Counted from the stretch's first letter, positions 47,670 to 60,069 are shown. The stretch is DNA of 64,000 bases from Culex pipiens pallens (GCF_016801865.2 NC_068938.1:195394429-195458428), one strand, 5' to 3'. A program made the numbers and translations. Notes: generated by a model not told the origin, from the sequence alone.

Positions 47670-48322
47670 TATCATTTGCCGTATAATTCGAATTAATTCA
47701 AAGTTTAGTGTGAATAAGTAAGGCTGGTAAAAATTTTATTTAAAGTTTTTGTCACTCCTCCCTTCGAAGTTTGCCCGAAAAATCAGGGGGCAACAAAAAA
47801 TTACATCCAAAATTGCATACTACTAACAATATTAAAACAAATCAAACTTTTTGTAAAGCCAAGTCAAAGAAAAAGCTACGAAAATCTGTACAATTGAACT
47901 AAACAAATCAATAATGCACTAATTTATTTGCATTGGCCGCTGAAAATTTTCCTGAAATTCTAGCAAACCTATTTGAAAGTGTAGAAATTTGTAAATATTG
48001 TCAAGGCGGAAGCGTTACAACTGGGCAACGTGGCTCGGTCTTATACAAACATTTAAATTTATAAAATTCCCAAACAAAAAAAAAATAAACAAAAATATGG
48101 TCTTTAAAGGAAAGAATCAAAAAAATATATGCAATCCTTATCAATAAATAATTTATTTTCAGAATTTTATATCAATCTGTCAAAAGTCAATAATGTGTAT
48201 TCAAAATCAGCATAAATAACAAAATGAAAAACTGAACTTTGCTAAACAAACATTGAAATGTTTGAAAGAATTTCTAAACTGAAGTGATAGGTTCACTTTG
48301 AAATAATAATTCTCGTACATAC

Positions 48323-48448
48323 CTTGTTAATCCTCATCCAATCCATCCAGAGAGCATATGATTGCAGCACAATCCATTTTTGCAGCTGATTGGTCAAAGT
48401 AAACAAAATTCTAGAAGCCGAATGTCCAGAAAATGCCCGTTAGTAGAT
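48323..48448 (-). other. Exon-like module in E3
   Basis: Mirror of the E2 module: on the minus strand, an acceptor TATTTTCTCTTACAG and a donor AACAAG/GTATGTACG with the same 126-nt length. Conservation of both splice sites between arms is expected from recent duplication, so it is not independent evidence of function. Confidence 0.5.
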
Positions 48449-51400
48449 CTGTAAGAGAAAATAAAACACAAAGCATCAATTCTCAAACAAAATTTATGGA
48501 ATAATTAAAAAATCAAAAGTAAACAAAGAAAAAGAAAACAAGCAATACTTATCTGAGTTTTAAAAATCGTCGAAAAATATTTGTCGGTTGACTAGTAGAA
48601 CCAACATATGTAGCCACTTCAGGTGGACTCATCTTCCTCCGTGAAACTGCTTGCGAGCCACACAATTTAATCATCTCCTCCGGAATCACAAGAGGAAGGT
48701 TCAGAAACGTAAACAATCACACGCACACTCGCGAAAACACACGGACCAAATACGGTTCCTCCACAAATCGCGATTCTGATGACACGACGACAAAAACCAA
48801 AACAAATCGAAACTGCTGTTTTCCTCCACCGAGAACTGTCAAATTCGCCAAAATCATTCTGATGTTGATCCGCGTCTTGATAGCATCTGCTGGAGGAGGA
48901 GGAGGATGACCAGCGACATGCAGGCAGGAGGATTTCGATTCTGCGAACTGCGGCTTTGTCATGCACGCGCTAACGTAACTTTTTCTTCTCCAACGAGCCA
49001 CCAAAACATCAACTTTCACATAAATAACAACATTTCGCAAATCTCACATAAAATGACACCAACGAACGCACATTCCCACGGCCAAAATACGCACTTACAA
49101 CCCGCAGCGATTCGCAGGCTGTTGTTAATCAGTGGAAAACTACTGCACCAAAAACGTAAACAAACCCTTGTCCCTTGTCCTGGCGAATCCGCCAAAATCC
49201 TTTCCTCGTTAATCCACAGCAGCATCTTGGGCAAGGGAATTACTTTTCTGGTGCAGCGGCTTGGAAACTTTCCTTGCACCCGTCAACACGGAGCGAAACT
49301 TTTTCTTCGCCCCCCAGCCACAATAACACAAACAATCACTTAAACACAACATATCACGGCTCCCGAACGCCACGGAACGGACGAACACACACTCCCTCGG
49401 CCACAGAACGTACTCACAACCCGCGGCGATTCGCGGACTACAATTTATCCGTGGAAAACTACTGCGCGAAAACGTAAACAAACCAGCCCGCCACGAACGC
49501 AAAAGCTGTCTGTCTGCCGGCCGATTGCCGATTCCTGTCACGACATGTCTCGCGCGTTGCGTGCGAGCAGGGAACGAAAGAAGAGAGAAAAGAAAGAGTG
49601 AGCGAGCGCGTGGGCTCATTTTTGCGCTTTGCGTTGAAATTTTATATGCGGTAAAATACTTTTTAATGTGATTAGTTTAACTAGTGTATTTAAAGTAAAT
49701 TAAAGTGGAAAAAAAGTCAATAAAAATGTCCATTAACAAAACTGCCATTTTAGCTAAGTCCGGCTTGAAAAAAAATTAACCTTGTAAATCATCTCATAAT
49801 CCCGGGTTTTCAAAAATATTCTAAGTGTAGGAAAAGTGAAATTTTGTCGAGGAGTGAAAATTTTGCTAAGTCCAGCAAAAACAAGATAAAACTAGAAAAT
49901 ATCATCTCATGATAAAGAGGTCGAAATTTTTTCTAAGTCCCAAAATAATTTGGCTTTCGAAATTCTGCTAAGTCCAGCAAAAACAAGATAAAACAAAATA
50001 AAATCATCTCATGATAAAGATTTCGAAATTTTTTCTAAGTCCCAAAATAATATGGCTTTCGAAATTTTGCTAAGTCCAGTGAAAACATGATAAAACAAAA
50101 TAATATCATCTCATGATAAAGAGGTCAATTTTTTTTCTAAGTCCCAAAATAATTCGGCTTTCGATTTTTTTCTAAGTCCGGTAATATCATGAGAAAATGA
50201 AAATTTATCAACTGATGATAAAAGGTCTACAAACATAGAAAGGAACATAAATTTCGGCGCGCATTTTAAGAGTTTTTGGAACAAATATCAAACATGCCAT
50301 GATATCAAAAACAACTCAAGTTATTTTTTTGTTCGTCCCATGATGCGACTTTCTGCCCGGGCCGGGCGCATCTTAGGATGAACTTAAAAATATCATGGAC
50401 TGTTTTTGTGAACATGGCATGATTTTTGTTTGTTCCAAAAACTAAAAAATTGGCCGCCGAAATTCATGATACTTTTTATGTTCCTAGACAGTGTATCATC
50501 AAATGATCTATTTTCATTTCTATTTGATATTTTTGGACTTAGCAGAATTTCGAAAATTAATTTATTTGGGACTTTGAAAAAATTTCGACCCGTCTATCAT
50601 GAGATGATATTTTGATGTTTGATCAAGTTTTCGCTGGACTTAGAAAAATTTCGAAAGCCAAATTATTTTGGGACTTAAAAAAAAATCGACCTCTCCATCA
50701 TGAGATGATATTTTCTAGTTTTATCTTGTTTTCGCTGGACTTTGTATAATTTCGAATGCCCAATTATTTTGGGACTTGGAAAAAAACCGACCTGTCAATA
50801 ATGAGATGATACAATTATTTTTCATCATGTTTTCGTTGGACTTAGCAAAATTTTCACTCCTCCGCAAAATGCCAGTTTTGTTAATAGAAATTTTTATTGT
50901 GTTTTTTTTCACTTTAATTTACTTTAAACTAGTTAAACTAATCACATTAAAATTATTTTACCGCACAAAAAAAAATCATAGAAAACCGCAAAAATGAGCC
51001 CACGCGCTCGCTCTCTCTCTCCTCTCTTCTCTCTTCTTTCGTTCACTGCTCGCACGCAACACGCGAGACATGTCGTGACAGGAATCGGCAATCGGCAGAC
51101 AGACAGCTTTTGCGTTCGTGGCGGGCTGGTTTGTTTAAGTTTTCGCGCAGTAGTTTTCCGCGGATAAATTGTAGTCCGCGAATCGCCGCGGGTTGTGAGT
51201 ACGTTCTGTGGCCGAGGGATTGTGTGTTCGTTCGGTCCGTGGCGTTCGGGAGCCGCGATATATTGTGGTTAAGTGATTGCTTCTGTTTTGGCTGCTGGGG
51301 CGAAGAAAAAGTTCCGCTCAGTGTTGGCGGATGCAAGGAATGTTTAGGCCAAGCAGCTGCCCCCAGAAGAGGAATCCTCTTGCCCTCAATGTCACTTGGC

Positions 51401-52077
51401 CTCCTTCCTCCTCCTCCTCCTGCAGGTGCTGTCTTGACACGGATCAACGCCGGAACTATTTCGGTGAATTTGACAGGACACGGGAGTTCTCGGTGAAGGA
51501 AAACACAGCTGGTTAAGTTTGTTTTGGTTTTGGTGTCGCGTGATTGTGGGGGAACATTGTTTTAGCGAATGCGCGATTGTGTGCGTGTGTGTTTTTTTTC
51601 GTTTGTCGTATTCTTGGTGAACGGGTGATTACAACTGGATGAAACTTTCTTGGTGTTTCCGGAGTGGGTGAGCGAGAGAAAAACTGACAAATCCGCGTTG
51701 GTGCTGGCTGCGGCCTGCGATTGTTCATGTGACTGTGCTTTGGGGTTTGTTTACGTTTTTAATTGATTATTGTGAGTGTGTGGCAGGGGCAGGGACGTGA
51801 CAATTTCTCTGGTTATTTCGGAGGAGGTAATCTATTGGGCGACTCGCGAGAAGTTTCCCGGCGAAGGTGGCGAGTGGAGTCCATCTGAATCGATGGCACA
51901 TGCTGGTTCTAAATAATTAGTAGGAAGAAGTATTTCAACAATTTTTTAACTCAGATAAGTATTATTTGCTTTCCTTTTCTATTTTTTTTTATAATATCAT
52001 GTTGGATTATTTGATAAAAAAAAAACCTGGAAATTCTGTTTGAGAATTGATACTTTGTGTTTTGTTTTCTTTATCAG

Positions 52078-52192
52078 GAACACAACCTGGGCATGTTTCG
52101 GGACATTCAGCATCTGGCATTTTGTTTAATTTGACAAATTAGCTGCGATGCAATCGTGCTTTGGTTGGATGGATTTGAAGAGGATTAACCAG
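52078..52192 (+). other. Exon-like module 1 in E4
   Basis: Acceptor GTTTTCTTTATCAG/G and donor AACCAG/GTATGTACG bound a 115-nt exon homologous to the E2 module (shared GGACATTCRGC, TTTTGTTTA, TTGAAGAGGATTAAC). The counterpart in E1 lies inverted near 37965-38080. Confidence 0.5.
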
Positions 52193-52836
52193 GTATGTAC
52201 GAAAAATATTATTTTAAAGTGAACCTATCACTGTTCGAACTTCATTTTGTTACTTTTGCGAATATATATTTTTTTTCAAACCAAATCAATGTAGTCGTAA
52301 ATTTTATATTAATTGAATTGAAACACCAAGATATATTGATCACAGATGGCTTCGAAAATCTTTTTCTAGAATATTTTGTGCGAATTATTGTTTTAATATT
52401 TTTTAAAGACGTTCTCGTAAAGAGATTTTTTTTTAATTTCACGTTGTTGCAGTATTATATTGGTATAGTAGTTGTCCTAAGCTGAGATGAGGAATACCTT
52501 CAGAAACTGTATAATTCATAGAAAGATTTTGGTTTTGAGCGAATAATTCAACTGAAGAAAGAACATCACCTTTCTTCAATATTTGATTTGCTTTTATTAT
52601 TTTAGTGTTTTAAAGAATTTGTTCATGAATCGTTTTTAAGTTTATAAATTGATTTTTTTAGAAGTAGATTATGTTAAAGTCAATGTAACTTTTTCCAACA
52701 AAAAGTTGTTTATATTACATTGACAAACTGATGATCTATGTAACTTGCAATTTCAAATATAGTGAAATTTTATTTAAATATTTAATGAATCTCTTTAAAT
52801 ATTTTTTACATTTAAAAATATTGTTGACTTTCAGTA

Positions 52837-53058
52837 CACAGATAAAAAATGATGGTAATATTCATCAGGAAATGGTGACAGATTTTGTGGGAAAATAAAT
52901 GATTTATTTTACCCCAGAAAATGATGAATTTTCATCAGTTTTTGATGAATATTCATCAGGTTCACATTTAAAAAAAAAATTATGTAATATTAGTCAAAAA
53001 GAGGTAATATTCAACCTACCAAATTTTCAACATTCCAAAATTCAACTTTTTTTCTGTG
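52837..53058. mobile_element. 222-bp MITE CACAGA...TCTGTG, TA TSD (E4 only)
   Basis: Ends CACAGATAAAAAATG and TTTTTTTCTGTG with TA on both sides (52835-52836, 53059-53060); interior has repeated GGTAATATTCA/GATGAATATTCATC motifs. Missing in E1. Confidence 0.8.
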
Positions 53059-53353
53059 TACATCATTTTAATCACAGATTGATTGATAGTTATTAACAAA
53101 ACCTTCAAAAAACCTATTTAGCAGCACCATCTTCCACCGGAAAATTTTTGGGCCTCCATCGTTCATTTGCATTGGACAAATCCGGTCATTTCGACAACGG
53201 AATTCTCGTTTTTATTCAGATAAGTATTGCTTGCTCACATTTTGTAGTAGTTACATTTAATAATTATTGTAAAGGCGGAGTATCTTTACAAAAATGATTT
53301 GGATTTTCATTTGGGAATTGATACCTTGTGTTCTCTTCTCTTTCACATGACAG

Positions 53354-53432
53354 CAATTTCTGGACAACCATCATCACATCATTGTATTCATCATAGGGAA
53401 TTGATTGGATGGATTTAGAGACCATTTACAAG
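53354..53432 (+). other. Exon-like module 2 in E4
   Basis: A second, diverged repeat of the same intron-exon unit: upstream TTCAGATAAGTATTGCTTGC, acceptor CTTTCACATGACAG, exon of 79 nt, donor TTACAAG/GTATGTTA. It has a mirror copy in E1 around 35860-35935. Two successive modules suggest internal duplication of a 5' exon. Confidence 0.45.
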
Positions 53433-53930
53433 GTATGTTAAAAAATATTGTGATGTGAACATATCACTTTTTATCAATTGGATATTCAAAAATGTCAATT
53501 CCCGTTTGGTTTTTTTTAAGATAATGGGTCTTGATTGAAAACATTCGTTTTGAAAAAGTAATCTAGAATTATTTATTGGCAAAAATTAAAAGGAATCTAA
53601 AAATATGCAATTTATCATTTCAAAAAGACGATTACACCAGCTGTATGATTAACGCTTTTTCATTCGTATTCAGTCATACTTTCGTTTTGCAAAATCATCC
53701 TCAATCAAAGTCATCGTTTTATGGTACCCATGCTTATTAATGTTAACCCCAAATCAAACAAAACAATCAATTTTTTGTAAATAAGTTAGACTCTAGTATA
53801 TTTATATATTTTCAGAAAAAAAACACCAATATATCACTTGTTTTCATAGTTTTTTTATGTTTTCAGATGACAGTTTTTGACATACAAAAAACTTCTTCTG
53901 ACTATTTTTTTGTAAAGAGTGCATTGGGCT

Positions 53931-54081
53931 TACACCCTTACCAAAAATCATGATTTTCTGAGTTCAATATCCCACTTTTCATACGATTTTTTGAGTTCAG
54001 GTACTACAACCATAAAAATGGATAATCGTATGAAAAGTGGGATATTGAACTCAGAAAATCATGTTTTTTGGTAAGGGTGTA
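53931..54081. mobile_element. MITE TACACCCTTACC, complete (in E4)
   Basis: 151 bp, almost entirely one inverted repeat: TCATGATTTTCTGAGTTCAA and CCCACTTTTCATACGA on the left mirrored on the right, ending GGTAAGGGTGTA. Terminal TA fits a Tc1/mariner-type MITE. Confidence 0.9.
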
Positions 54082-55502
54082 CTCAGTTCAGATAGCGCGA
54101 TGCACTTTTACTTAAAAAATAAGCCATTTTAAGTTTTCTGTCGAAAAATACCATCTGAAAATAAAAATGTATCATGGGAAGTTGCGAATTATGGATTTGT
54201 AAGATTTCTTCACAAATCCTAACTTTTCATGATACATTAATGTTTCTGGATGATATTTTTACGAACAGTTTTTTTCAGGCAAAAACCTGAACCTGTCTTG
54301 ATTTTTTTATGTTTCTGGATGATATTTTTTCGCACCAATTTTTTTCAGGAAAAAGCAGAATTGGCCATGATTATTTCATGTTCTTGGATGATATTTTTCG
54401 GTACCATGACATGATATTTTTAAGTTCAAAATGTCAACTTGGTTTGATATTTTTTTGATGCTTCGTAGAGTAAGTCATGTTACATTTTATGTTTCTACAT
54501 CTCTTAAGTCAAGCGTTCTGGAAACATGTCATCTTCATGTTTTTGGCAACATGACAAGTTTACCGTAAGATGTAATTTTCTGATCGGGCAGTAAAATATT
54601 TTCAACACTTAGAAACTTTTCGAGAGCAGGAAAATGAAAAAAAAAAATTGGGACTTAGAAAATTTTTGGGAGTTTGGAAACATGATAAATTATTTAGATG
54701 TTTAGTTTGCTTTGAACCAAAATTTCGGAAAAATTGTTGAAACTACAGGAAATTTTCGTCCGATTTTTACAAAAACATCAGTTTGTTCCTAAAATAATGT
54801 CCCTAACAAAACGTCTTCATTCAAATTTTGAAATACGAAAGTTGGTTTTTAATAATTATTGATATACCCCCTACAAAAATCGTTCCGGCACTTAGAAAAT
54901 TTACGGGATCCGTATCACGACAAGATTGTTGATAAAATTTATTAGATTTTCAGGACTTTGCGAAATTTTTGCTCTCAGCCAGTTGAATATTTTTCAACAT
55001 TTTGAAAAATTATTTTGATAAGAAACATTACCAGGCTTTTTGAAATTTTTCTGTGGATTTTTGGACTTATGCAATTTTAGGAATATTTTCATAAACTTTA
55101 TTTTTATTTAAAAAAAAAATGAAATATAGAGACTTTGGATTTTTCGTGATTTGGAAAATTAGTGTGACATTTTGGCGATTCAACATTTTCTCCACAATTT
55201 TTTAATGAGTTTTTAAAGTAAAATAATTTTTCAACTTTGAAAAATCTTGTTTTGATGTAAGTGCGTATATTCCTGCAATATTACTCATATTTGTGAAGAG
55301 GAAGAAGGGGGGAGGGGGGGGTCTGAATTGTGGCGGGGTGCATTAAAAACCAATAAAATTATTTTTGGGATCAAAATCTACTTTATGAACTTGATATGAT
55401 TTTTGGAAGATTTCAGTTGTTTGCTACTATAAACTCAACTTGATGTGGCATTGTTGGTCAAATAAACTCAACAAGATTTTTCGCAGATACGCCTCGAACA
55501 AT

Positions 55503-58412
55503 CCCGGGCGGAAAGTGAGTTGGTGGCGATAACTTCGAACTATCTTGGCTTGTTTATTTGCATCTTGTTGTAAACTCCTCGAGTTATGACGACTTTTGAA
55601 ACCGACTGCGTATCATGGAAAGTATATTCCATGATCATACTGCATTATCTACAGTTGATATTGAGCTGTTAGTGGTAGTTTTTTTAGACTTAGCAAAAAT
55701 TTCGAATATTAATTTTTTTTCAAAAATTTTACCCGAACATTATGAAATGATTATTTTGACTAGAGCGTCCAATTTCCCGTCCCGGGAAAAAAATTCCCGG
55801 GAATTCCCGGGATTTCCCGGAAAAAAATATTTCCCGTTTCCCGGGAAATTGGTAAATTTCCCGGGAATTCCCGAAATACAAGCGAAAGTATACATTTTCC
55901 TACCTTTTAGCACCAATGTTTTGAAATAACACAAAAAATAATACTAATTAGCTAACCTGATTTGATTTTATTCATTTCAATCTACTGTTCATTTTGAAAT
56001 AATCAGCATGTCTGTGAATTTCATGTCAAGGTTTAATTCAGACAATATTTATTTTTAAAGCATTCACAACTAGGAATATTATTTGCTTACATGATGGGCA
56101 ACAAAAATTACGCTATTATGGAATGAATATTATTTATTTTATTTTCGACAACCTTTCTTAACGAAATTTTTTGTTGAATCATTAAATTTTGAAAATAAGA
56201 TATTCACCTCTTCCTGCCATGAATTGAGATGTGTTTAACATTTTTGTTTACCTTGACCATATCGGATGAAAATTGAATTGATATAATAAAAATTTTCAAA
56301 AAGGGTTGTTTGAAGTTACAAATTTATGAAGCACGTGAGCCACCGAGGCCGTAAGAGGATTAAACATATTTAAAATATCGTTTATTTTCAACCACTTTCG
56401 TACTATGTAAATTATTTTATTCTATTTAATTTATTAGGCCATATAACAATATAACTGAAATCATACCATAAATGGATCCATGAAAAATCACAAAAAAACA
56501 ACTTCGTATCATATGAAATTTACCCAAAGAATGCAACCATATTTCAAGAACTCGCTTGAAATATTTAAATATACGGTACGATTTTTAAGACAGCATAAAA
56601 AATTAGAAAATTTACATATTTTCTCAAAGTTGCATGATTTTTTACAAGCAGTCAAGCCATTAATTGATCCTCACACTCATTTTAACCATTAAAGTTGCTG
56701 TTCTATACAATTCTGTTGCAAAATATAAACCAGAAACAATATCAAAATAATTTTCAAAAAAAATAAAATTTCCCGGGAATTCCCGGGATTTCCCGGGAAA
56801 TTTGTTGAAAATTTCCCGTTTCCCGGGAATTTTGTAACCCCGGGAAATTGGACGCTCTAATTTTGACTTTGTTTCAAATTTATGCTGGACTTAGAAAAAT
56901 TTGCAGTCACTGACCGAATTTTCAATTTCCGATACTTAGAATAATTTTCATGAGCTGATATTTTAAAGTTTGATTTTATTTATGCTGGACTTTGAAATTT
57001 TTGCGTATATTTTTTAATTCTTTACTTTTTACAGAAAAAAGCATTTTTTGGGACTTAGAAAATTTTCGGGAGTTTGGAAACATGATAAATTATTTTGATG
57101 TTTATATTTGCTTTGAACCAAAATTTCGGAAAAATCGACGAAATTACAGGAAATTTTTGTCCGATTTTTACAAAAACATCAGTTTGTTCCTAAAATAATG
57201 TCCCTAACAAAACGTCTTCATTGAAATTTTGAAATTCGAAAGTTGGTTTTAAATAATTATTGATATACCCCCTACAAAAATCGTTCCAGCACTTAGAAAA
57301 TTTACGGGATCCGTATCACGACAAGATTTTCGGTAGAATTTATTTGATTTTTTGGACAAAATTTTGGCTTTTGGCCAGTAAAATATTTTCAACACTTAGA
57401 AACTTTTCGAGAGCAGGAAAATGAAAAAAAAAATTTGGGACTTAGAAAATTTTTGGGAGTTTGAAAACATGATAAATTATTTAGATGTTTAGTTTGCTTT
57501 GAACCTAAATTTCGGAAAAATTGTTGAAGCTACAGGAAATTTTCGTTCGATTTTTACAAAAACATCAGTTTGTTCCTAAAATAATGTCCCAAACAAAACG
57601 TCTTCATTCAAATTTTGAAATACGAAAGTTGGTTTTTAATAATTATTGATATACCCCCTACAAAAATCGTTCCGGCAATTAGAAAATTTACGGGATCCGT
57701 ATCACGACAAGATGTTGATAAAATTTATTAGATTTTCAGGACTTTGCGAAATTTTTGCTCTCAGCCAGTTGAATATTTTTCAACATTTTGAAAAATTATT
57801 TTGATAAGAAACATTACCAGGCTTTTTGAAATTTTTTTGTGGATTTTTGGACTTATGCAATTTTAGGAATATTTTCATAAACTTTATTTTTATTTAAAAA
57901 AAAATGGAATATAGAGACTTTGGATTTTTCGTGATTTGGAAAATTAGTGTGACATTTTGGCGATTCAACATTTTCTCCACAATTTTTTAATGAGTTTTTA
58001 AAGTAAAATAATTTTTCAACTTTGAAAAATCTTGTTTTGATGTAAGTGCGTATATTCCTGCAATATTACTCATATTTGTGAAGAGGAAGAAGGGGGGAGG
58101 GGGGGGGGGGGGGGGGGTCTGAATTGTGGCGGGGTGCATTAAAAACCAATAAAATTATTTTTGGGATCAAAATCTACTTTATGAACTTGATATGATTTTT
58201 GGAAGATTTCAGTTGTTTGCTACTATAAACTCAACTTGATGTGGCATTGTTGGTCAAATAAACTCAACAAGATTTTTCGCAGATACGCCTCGAACAATTT
58301 ATGTTCGTGGCCATGTTCGGTTATCTCTTAACCATACCCTGGGGCGAACTTGATTTGTTCGTGTTTTTACGAACATGGGTAGATTTTTCCAAGATGCAAC
58401 TTTCTGCCCGGG
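55503..58412. mobile_element. FG element copy II (free of E elements)
   Basis: Starts CCCGGGCGGAAAGTGAG and ends at GCAACTTTCTGCCCGGG. It repeats FG copy I directly (G parts 54591-55502 versus 57374-58299). It contains an internal ~387-bp duplication (57050 and 57437; shared TACGGGATCCGTATCACGAC). A G-run of about 19 near 58096-58117 has expanded compared with ~9 G at 55312 in copy I. It is interrupted only by the hAT element. Confidence 0.85.
55761..56859. mobile_element. Non-autonomous hAT element, copy 2 (uninterrupted)
   Basis: Ends TAGAGCGTCCAATTTCCCG and GGACGCTCTA, with TSD ATTTTGAC on both sides (55753-55760, 56860-56867). The empty site GATTATTTTGACTTTATTTC is preserved in FG copy I at ~39888. 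The TSD fits the hAT preference nTnnnnAn. 1,099 bp, no transposase. It serves as the reference for the interrupted copy at 14107-18514. Confidence 0.95.
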
Positions 58413-60069
58413 TTACCCAAGTAGCACTCATAACTTGTCGACTGTTGAATAATAGGTAGACAATTGTTTTTGATAAACATACGAGAAAAAAACTGAACAT
58501 AACTTAAATAACAGTTTGTTTCACTGCTTGTATAACTAACTTGTGTAACTATCGTGTTTTGTGCCACAAAAGTGTTAAAACACAGTCAACTTCACTCTTT
58601 TCCAACAAAACACAACATAGGAAAAATTCTCACCTATTTGGAGGGTTCCATCCAATTTGCTGATTTACACTGTTTAAACAACTTATTTTCGAACACCTTC
58701 GATAGAAACTTGCTTGCTCACTTCCGTTTGAGGTATTTATCACTTGATTTCAGCTGAAAACGCTTTTTATGAGCTGTAATTAAACGTCAAAATCCTGATA
58801 TGCCATGATGCTGTTCCCTCATCTGCATTGTTTTCCTCGAAAACAGTTTGTTGTATAAGAATAATATTGCACTGTTTGTTTCACTGCTTATCTAACATTG
58901 TCATGTAACGGCATCTTCTGAAAAATGGGCGTGGCCAACCATTCTATAAATAACCTTAGGTTTTCTCGCTTTGTTACACAAATGTTATCGGAGAACAGGT
59001 TATATAACTGATATTCAACAAACATATTCAACTTGACATTGCGTGTTGTTAGGTGGTGTAAATTTGTACGTGAGGTATTTAGAGTTTCAATAATGTTTAT
59101 TTATCGAAGATTGCAATAATTTTAATTGTTGACCGATTATTTATAAAAATATCGCCGGTAAAAGCTACAAAAAATATCAGCTTACGGAATTCATGATAGA
59201 GAAAACAACAAATTAAAATCACACCAATTTTCAATGTTACTCCGTGGTACGGTAATCGAAATGACAGTTGAAACGGTTTGTTATAACAAAGTTACATAAT
59301 GGAGTTATAAAAACTGACTTGAAACAAACTTATATAACTTTATTTCCAATGACAGCCTTTTCTGGAGTTAAGTTGTATAGCTCACTGCAGTATAACAAAG
59401 CTGAAAGCAGCCTTCTTATTGACGTTTAGGCCAGCTTGTTTACTATGAAGCCTCGTGGAGAGATGTGGAAGTGCGCCTGGACCTGCCTGGAGATAACAAC
59501 AAGTCGTCGAAGTCATCGGATCGAATCTTGGGAAAGACGGAGTTCATCAAAAAAATGAAAATCTAAAAGTTCGCCATGAAGAGGGTTTCACATGAATCAC
59601 AGTTAGAGAGCGCAAAAATATTATTTTTTTTTCATGCAATTTAAATTTTTTTCTAAATAAATCGGGCAGAAACAAACGTACCAAAATAGTCAGAGATACT
59701 ATTCATATTGGCTTCGTCGTTGGTTGAAATTCTGATAAGAACTGTTTGTTTACATGTAAGTTGGGTAACGGTTAGACAACTGTTTTCAATCTATCTTTCC
59801 TTTTCAGTGTGCGCTTTGATTTGACAGCACAGCCGTTAACCACGCCCCCTTTTTTCCGTTGAATCTCTTGTTAGCTAGCACAGTGTTGTCAGATACATTT
59901 GTACAACTTACTCTGATAACTTGCATCTTATACTGGCAAGTTATACAACAGAAAAAAGTGCGCTTTTTCCAATGCACAGGAGTTGTAGAACAAGTTGTGG
60001 TAACGAGGCCGTTCGGTTATACAACCAGTTAGGAAATACGTTTATCTGACAAAGTGTGTTGCTTGGGTA
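58413..60069. mobile_element. Element M (TTACCCAAG...CTTGGGTA)
   Basis: The left end TTACCCAAGTAGCAC and right end GTGTTGCTTGGGTA are inverse copies; the interior has many TATAACTTGT/ACAAGTTATA motifs and no long ORF. FG sits in the first bases of M (TT duplicated at both FG ends), so M was inserted into P first and FG into M later. An imperfect GGGACAAAAGTT/GGACAAAGTTT pair on the two sides could be the M target duplication. Confidence 0.65.

Larger units (their letters stand above)
46502..50361 (+). mobile_element. Element E3
   Basis: The L tip GGGCAGAAAGTTACATC (46510) is joined directly to the E2 tip, and the R tip GATGCGACTTTCTGCCCGGG ends at 50361. With E2 it forms a near-perfect palindrome around ~46525. 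Example of arm identity: an identical 68-codon frame is readable on opposite strands (46166-46372, 46679-46885). At 3.86 kb this is the least interrupted member of the inner pair, and it provides the empty site for retroposon copy 3. No transposase. Confidence 0.87.
50362..54588 (-). mobile_element. Element E4
   Basis: The R tip is fused to E3 (CCCGGGCCGGGC at 50356-50367; E4 has lost ~8 bases behind the tip). The L tip TGTAATTTTCTGATCGGG ends at 54588, followed by CA. CA also precedes E2, and the undivided sequence GGCCAGTAAAAT is kept at ~57372, so E2-E3-E4 behave as one 14.2-kb insertion with a 2-bp TSD. Sequence order mirrors E1. Confidence 0.87.
34464..58412. mobile_element. FG element, partly tandem, hosting E1-E4 and hAT
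   Basis: The ends CCCGGGTGGAAAGTG (34464) and inverse GCAACTTTCTGCCCGGG (58412) are flanked by TT. FG copy I is 34464-34610 + 39786-40375 + 54591-55502; copy II is 55503-58412. The F and G parts of both copies align directly: GAGTTGGTGGCGATAACTT, GTTGATATTGAGCTGTTAG, TACGGGATCCGTATCACGAC, CGCAGATACGCCTCGAACAA. Copy II supplies the unbroken sequence at both insertion points in copy I. Subterminal GGACTTAGCAAAATTT motifs link FG to the E family. Short ORFs (e.g. 68 codons at 39985 and 56992) are present in both copies, but I regard them as incidental. Confidence 0.85.
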
